The notes below the pieces were generated by a model. That model had not been told where the DNA came from. It saw only the letters and a program-made list of their open reading frames with translations, and made no database searches. A stretch of 64,000 nucleotides of DNA from positions 27,175,555 through 27,239,554 of the forward strand of contig OY756963.1 in assembly GCA_963580455.1 (NCBI GenBank), read 5' to 3'. The number at the start of each line of letters is the position of its first letter. Position 1 is the stretch's first letter. Shown one piece after another: positions 59,199-64,000 of the stretch. Both the position numbers and the translations under genes were made by a program. Source of the stretch: Euonymus europaeus. Its lineage: Eukaryota; Streptophyta; Magnoliopsida; Celastrales; Celastraceae.

Positions 59199-62100
59199 AT
59201 GTCTCTTAATGCTTTCAAAGAAACCCTAAAGCCCTGCAGCACTAAGTCGTCATCGGGATTTTCACAATCTTCAGCTTCTCGAGATTTTGCGCCTACTCTT
59301 ACGTCTCTTAATACTTTCAAAGAAATCCCAAAACCATGCAGCACTAATTCGTCATTGGGATTTTCACAATCTTCAGTTTCTCGAGATTTTGAGCCCACAA
59401 ACGCGAGAAAACCCCCCAAATCTTCTCTCTCCCAACAGCTTCTACGCCTCCAAGATTCTTCACTTCGTTTACCACAATCACAGTCGCATACTCAAAACCA
59501 CAAGAGCTCTAAACCCCCAATTGCCAACTGCAAAGAAGAGGATGATGATGAAGAGGAAGAAGAGAAAGAGATAGAGAAGTTTGGGAGACCCAAATTGGGT
59601 CGGTTTCAGTTTGATCATACTGGACCCTTTGAGCCATTGGTTTTGTCTTTGCAGGGAGAAGTTCCAGTTGTGCAGGTCAGTAAATGGCATCTCTTGATCT
59701 GCTGAGTTTTTGTATTGGTATTTTATGTAATATATGATGGAATACACAAATGCAGTTGGGAATTCGTTTCAAATTTAGTAAAGCTCAGTGCAGTCAGTTA
59801 CGAGGAAGTCCGACTGCAGATTGTGACAGTATCCAAGTATAAGTATTTAGGATTGAGCAGTAGATTTTGCATTGTGTCTTAGTCAGATTGTTTGGCAGGC
59901 TTATCGGTGGGAAAGACTATTTATTCTGAGGGGCCAAAAGTACTGCTCTTATTGATTGAAGTAATTCTAGCTGGAGACTATTATTTAAGGTGAATGAATA
60001 GTGACATATCATGGAAATTGGAGGTCATTCTCTCTTATGGAATCTTAGGACATTGTTTTGAATGCATTCATGTACACTTTCCAGATACTAAAGTTGACTG
60101 AGTCTTATTAGAGATTTTAGTTATCAAAACATATTCAATTGCGTAAGAATATATAACTTTTTGCTGAATCTTCTTTTAAGGTAGTGTGTTTTACTTTACA
60201 ATTTTTGTTTCTGTAGGTTCCCCCATCTATTAACTGCAGGTTGCTTGATCATCAAAGGGAAGGAGTAAAATTTTTGTACAATTTATACAAAAACAATCAT
60301 GGAGGTGTTCTTGGCGATGACATGTGTGTATTTTTATTATTAAGTTTTGTTGATCACTTGCATACCTATTTCCCAATGACTTCCTTGTCTTGCTCGACTT
60401 TTTCCTTGCCAGTTTGAGTCCATATATTTCTCCTTTTTAAGTTATTTCTTTTGGATGTTTATCACTGTAATCACTAGTTGCCTAATAGAGCTCACTTTTA
60501 CTTTTTTAAATCTGCCCAGGGGATTAGGTAAGACAATCCAGACAATTGCATTCCTTGCTGCTGTATTTGGAAAAGATGGAGAATATAATGACTCTCTAAG
60601 ATTGAAGGCAAATGAAGTACGGGAAATAGGTTCTGTGCTAATAATTTGCCCCACTTCTGTTATTCACAACTGGGAAAGTGAATTCTCTAAGTGGGCAAAT
60701 TTTAGCGTTGCACCATATCATGGTGCAAACCGTGAGTTGATTATAGAAAAATTAGAAGCACATGGAGTTGAGGTACTTATAACCAGTTTTGACTCATATA
60801 GAATTCACGGAAACATTTTGTCAGAGGTTAAATGGCAGATTGTGATCGTTGATGAGGCACATCGGCTTAAAAATGAAAAGTCAAAACTCTACACTGCTTG
60901 TTTAGATATTAAAACCCGGAGACGTATTGGCCTCACGGGAACCATTATGCAGAACAAAATAATGGAACTGTTTAATCTATTTGACTGGGTTGCTCCAGGA
61001 TCCTTGGGAACCCGGGAACATTTCCGAGAGTTCTATGATGAACCCTTAAAGCATGGCCAGAGGTCAACTGCCCCTGAAAGATTTGTCCGAGTTGCCGATG
61101 AGCGAAAGCAGCACCTAGCTACTGTTCTTCGTAAATACATGTTAAGAAGAACAAAGGAGGAGACGATAGGGCATCTTATGATGGGGAAGGAAGATAATGT
61201 TGTGTTCTGTGCAATGAGCGAAGTCCAGAAACGAGTGTACAGGAGAATGCTACAACTACCGGACATACAATGCTTGATAAATAAGGATCTTCCGTGTAGC
61301 TGTGGGAGCCCACTTACCCAAGTGGAGTGTTGCAAGAGGACTGTATCAAATGGAATAATCTGGCCTTACCTTCACAGGGATAATCCTGAAGGCTGCGAGT
61401 CATGCCCTTTTTGCATTGTCCTTCCTTGCCTTGTCAAGCTCCAGCAGGTTAATAAATTGTTCATTTTGTTTTTTACTTTTAGCTTAGATGCTGCTGTATA
61501 TTCATGCCAGTTCGTTTATAATACATTGGGTATTGTTTTACTCTGTGTTTCCATGCCAGTGTTGAGTACCAATATTTCAAGGGGAATATCGATATGGGCG
61601 CAAAAGTTAATTGAATAGTGATTTCGCAGCCAGTATTTATCGGTGACTTGATTTGTTTTAATTTTGAATTTCTTACAAGTCCCCAGAATTAACTATACGA
61701 TGGATGTCAGGACCTGAATAGCTGCCTGTATCATACATTCAATTGACCCATAAACCTGTGTCTTAAAATGTATATGCTGTGATCTGGGCTATTTTCACTT
61801 AAGACTTCAGAAGCATAAGCCTTTGAAATAATAATAATGGACTTTAAATGTGTTTTGAACTCTCTATGAACATTTTGAAGTTGCACCGCAGATAAGCAAT
61901 CATCTGGAGCTCATCAAACCTAATCCCAGGGATGTACCAGAAAAACAGAGGAAAGATGCAGAGTTTGCCTCGGCTGTCTTTGGTCCTGATTCTGATTTGG
62001 TGGGGGGAAATGCACAGAATGAGAGTTTCATGGGCTTGAGCAATGTTAAGCATTGTGGCAAAATGCGAGCGCTGGAAAAGTTGATGTCCTCTTGGGCTTC

Positions 62101-64000
62101 AAAGGGTGACAAAATTCTTCTGTTCAGTTACTCTGTCAGGTCATATTTTGCAATTTTCATGCTCATTTTATCACATGATCTATTCATCATCACATCTATT
62201 GTACTCACATCAAGTGTTAAAATTAACATATGCAGAGGGAGAAGCAATAAAATGACTTTGTGATTATTTATGAATCAAATGATCACATCCAAAAATCTGC
62301 CCGACACTTTCTAAGAGCAGCAAATATGAACAGACAGACTTTTCTGTTGATCTTAGTAGGATGATGTTTTAAGTTTGTGTTTGTGCATGTGTATCTATAG
62401 GTAAAATGTTTGACATGTGCATGTGTTATTTGAGCAGAAAAAAAGGTGGAACTGATATAAAGGGCTTCAAGGGGTTGCGAACGGTTCTGAAGGTTATCTC
62501 CTAGATGTAAATTCTATCATAGCAAAAAACTGATTGTTGTTCATAACGTATCAGCTACTGAACTAAGTTAAAAAAATAAGTAATTTACATGCGTACATGT
62601 GTATGTCAGTATTACAAAATTGGGTTTTATGGTTTTTTTTTTATTGGCGGGAGGTGAGTATATTGATTTTTCGTATGCTAAAGCTGCATTACTCTTTCCA
62701 GGATGCTGGACATACTTGAAAAATTTGTTGTACGCAAGGGCTACAGCTTCTCAAGGCTGGATGGTTCAACGCCAAGCAACTTGCGGCAGTCACTTGTTGA
62801 TGACTTCAACTCCAGTCCTAGTAAGCTGGTAAATATTCTAATTAAAATCAAATTTATTGTCTAAGTTTTCTATAAGACTTTGATCAATCTTTTTTTCCAG
62901 ATATTTCTTATATCAACTCGTGCTGGTGGACTTGGATTAAATCTTGTAAGCGCAAACCGTGTGGTTATATTTGACCCAAATTGGAATCCAGCTCAAGATT
63001 TACAGGCTCAGGATAGGTCATTCCGCTTTGGGCAGAAACGACATGTTGTGGTCTTCCGCCTTCTTGCAGCAGGTTCCCTTGAGGAACTTATTTATTCCCG
63101 TCAGGTCTACAAACAACAGCTATCAAGCATTGCTGTTTCTGGGAAAATGGAAAAACGATATTTTGAAGGTGTCCAGGTACAGCAATCTTTTTCTTCCTTT
63201 GTTTTTTTGTTAAATTATCTAAAGAACTTACTTATTACTAGAGAAACTTGTTTGTTGATTGGTATTCCATGAATGGAATTGTTGGTTCACTTCATTAGCT
63301 TTTCACAGGATTGCAAGGAATTTCAAGGGGAGCTTTTTGGTATATGCAATCTGTTCCGTGATCTATCTGATAAGCTTTTTACGAGTGAGATTATTGAATT
63401 GCAAGGAAGACAGGTACCAGAACACAGGAGCCATGCTGATGACAATCAGGTAATTACCAAGTTTGGGAGCGATTCTGTTCCTTTTAAAGAAGCCAGTGTA
63501 GGATCTCCATCAGGAAGAAAGCCTAGTGATTCAGAGAGAGCTTTAATAAGTAAACCGATTCTCGAAGACTTGGGTTAGTTCATCTTATTCATCATAGAAT
63601 TCTTTGTTATTTTCATCATCATTTATTCATTTTTCTTGTGAATATTATTGTCATCCGTTTTGTTTAGCAAGTTATTTTGTTAAGAAAATCACTGGATTTG
63701 GGTCATAACTCATAAGCATAGGTTTTTGGGTGGGTGGTCAATCACTAACAGATTGTATCATTTCCATATGATTAAGTGATGCCCTTGATGACAGGTATCG
63801 TTTATGCTCATCGAAATGAGGACATAGTAAACCTTGGACCTAGCACTCAGGGAACAATCGATGTCAGTTTCTCTCATAGTGATAGACTAGCTGAGCCATG
63901 CATCTCTCCTATGTGCAAAAGGAAACGCGACGGGGTGGCTGTGAAAAGGCATGCTCTCTCCTCCAAGGACCAAAAGAAGATCCAATACAGTCTGATTGCT
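59199..64000 (+). CDS. SWI2/SNF2 ATPase, Switch2/CHR9 (ERCC6L2-like), 3' partial
   Basis: DNA-dependent ATPase of the Snf2 family, ERCC6L2-like branch (plant Switch 2/CHR9), expected in the nucleus in DNA repair or chromatin remodelling. Exons seen: 59199-59675, 60217-60323, 60520-61447, 61892-62139, 62702-62828, 62901-63176, 63309-63573 and 63795 onward. The gene runs off the window. Motifs: Q-motif region LLDHQREGVKFLYNLY, Walker A MGLGKTIQT (K199), DEAH at 306-309, LTGTIMQN, then helicase-C motifs FSRLDGSTPS, ISTRAGGLGLNLVSA at about 633-647 and QAQDRSFRFGQ near 664-674. A CSCG/CC and CESCPFC cysteine cluster sits between the lobes. The N-terminal 159 residues have a duplicated 34-residue unit, then an acidic run. 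The start is the first in-frame ATG (the upstream in-frame codon at 59175 is TTG). Confidence 0.92.
59202..59405 (+). repeat. In-frame 102-base tandem duplication in SNF2 exon 1
   Basis: Two 102-base units (59202-59303 and 59304-59405) encode SLNAFKETLKPCSTKSSSGF... and SLNTFKEIPKPCSTNSSLGF..., each ending in SRDF-P-. Both units keep the frame and differ by a handful of substitutions. Confidence 0.93.

Overview
This window is nuclear DNA of a flowering plant, most likely a eudicot. The genes have many short AT-rich introns with plant-type splice sites. The products are plant families (RTNLB reticulon, NFD6, S-domain receptor kinase, WSD-type wax ester synthase), and the spaces between them hold typical plant transposons (Ty1/copia, MULE, MITEs, Au-like SINEs). 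I cannot name the species. Exon boundaries were read by eye from splice signals and reading-frame continuity, and each model given as complete closes in frame.

Layout. 1-4004: AT-rich sequence with no gene I can support. 4005-30465: a gene-dense, conserved part with a tyrosine-aminotransferase-like gene (+), a reticulon-like RTNLB gene (+), a mitochondrial ribosomal protein mS23-like gene (+), a dead OB-fold gene fragment, a divergent NFD6 (-)/CBP20 (+) pair, a 17-exon SOF1/DCAF13 WD40 gene (-), and a single-exon S-domain receptor kinase (-). 30466-58900: a repeat-rich accessory part with a gag-less copia element, three copies of a WSD acyltransferase gene (only the middle one intact), a MULE-OTU remnant, several TIR elements, minisatellites and internally duplicated blocks. 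59199-64000: the 5' two thirds or so of a SWI2/SNF2 ATPase of the Switch2/ERCC6L2 type (+), running off the window end.

How the genes relate. mS23 and NFD6 act in mitochondria, SOF1 in nucleolar pre-rRNA processing, CBP20 in nuclear mRNA cap binding, and the SNF2 protein in chromatin or DNA repair. Several of their promoters carry TGGGCY (site II) motifs, typical of plant housekeeping and ribosome-related genes. This is co-location of ordinary genes, not an operon-like system. I found no new multi-gene system. The most informative points are an AT-AC U12-type intron in CBP20, a mariner-type MITE abutting a splice donor of SOF1, two near-consensus mitotic (MSA) motifs in front of the reticulon gene, a 34-residue tandem duplication in the SNF2 protein, and the mixed fates of the WSD copies.
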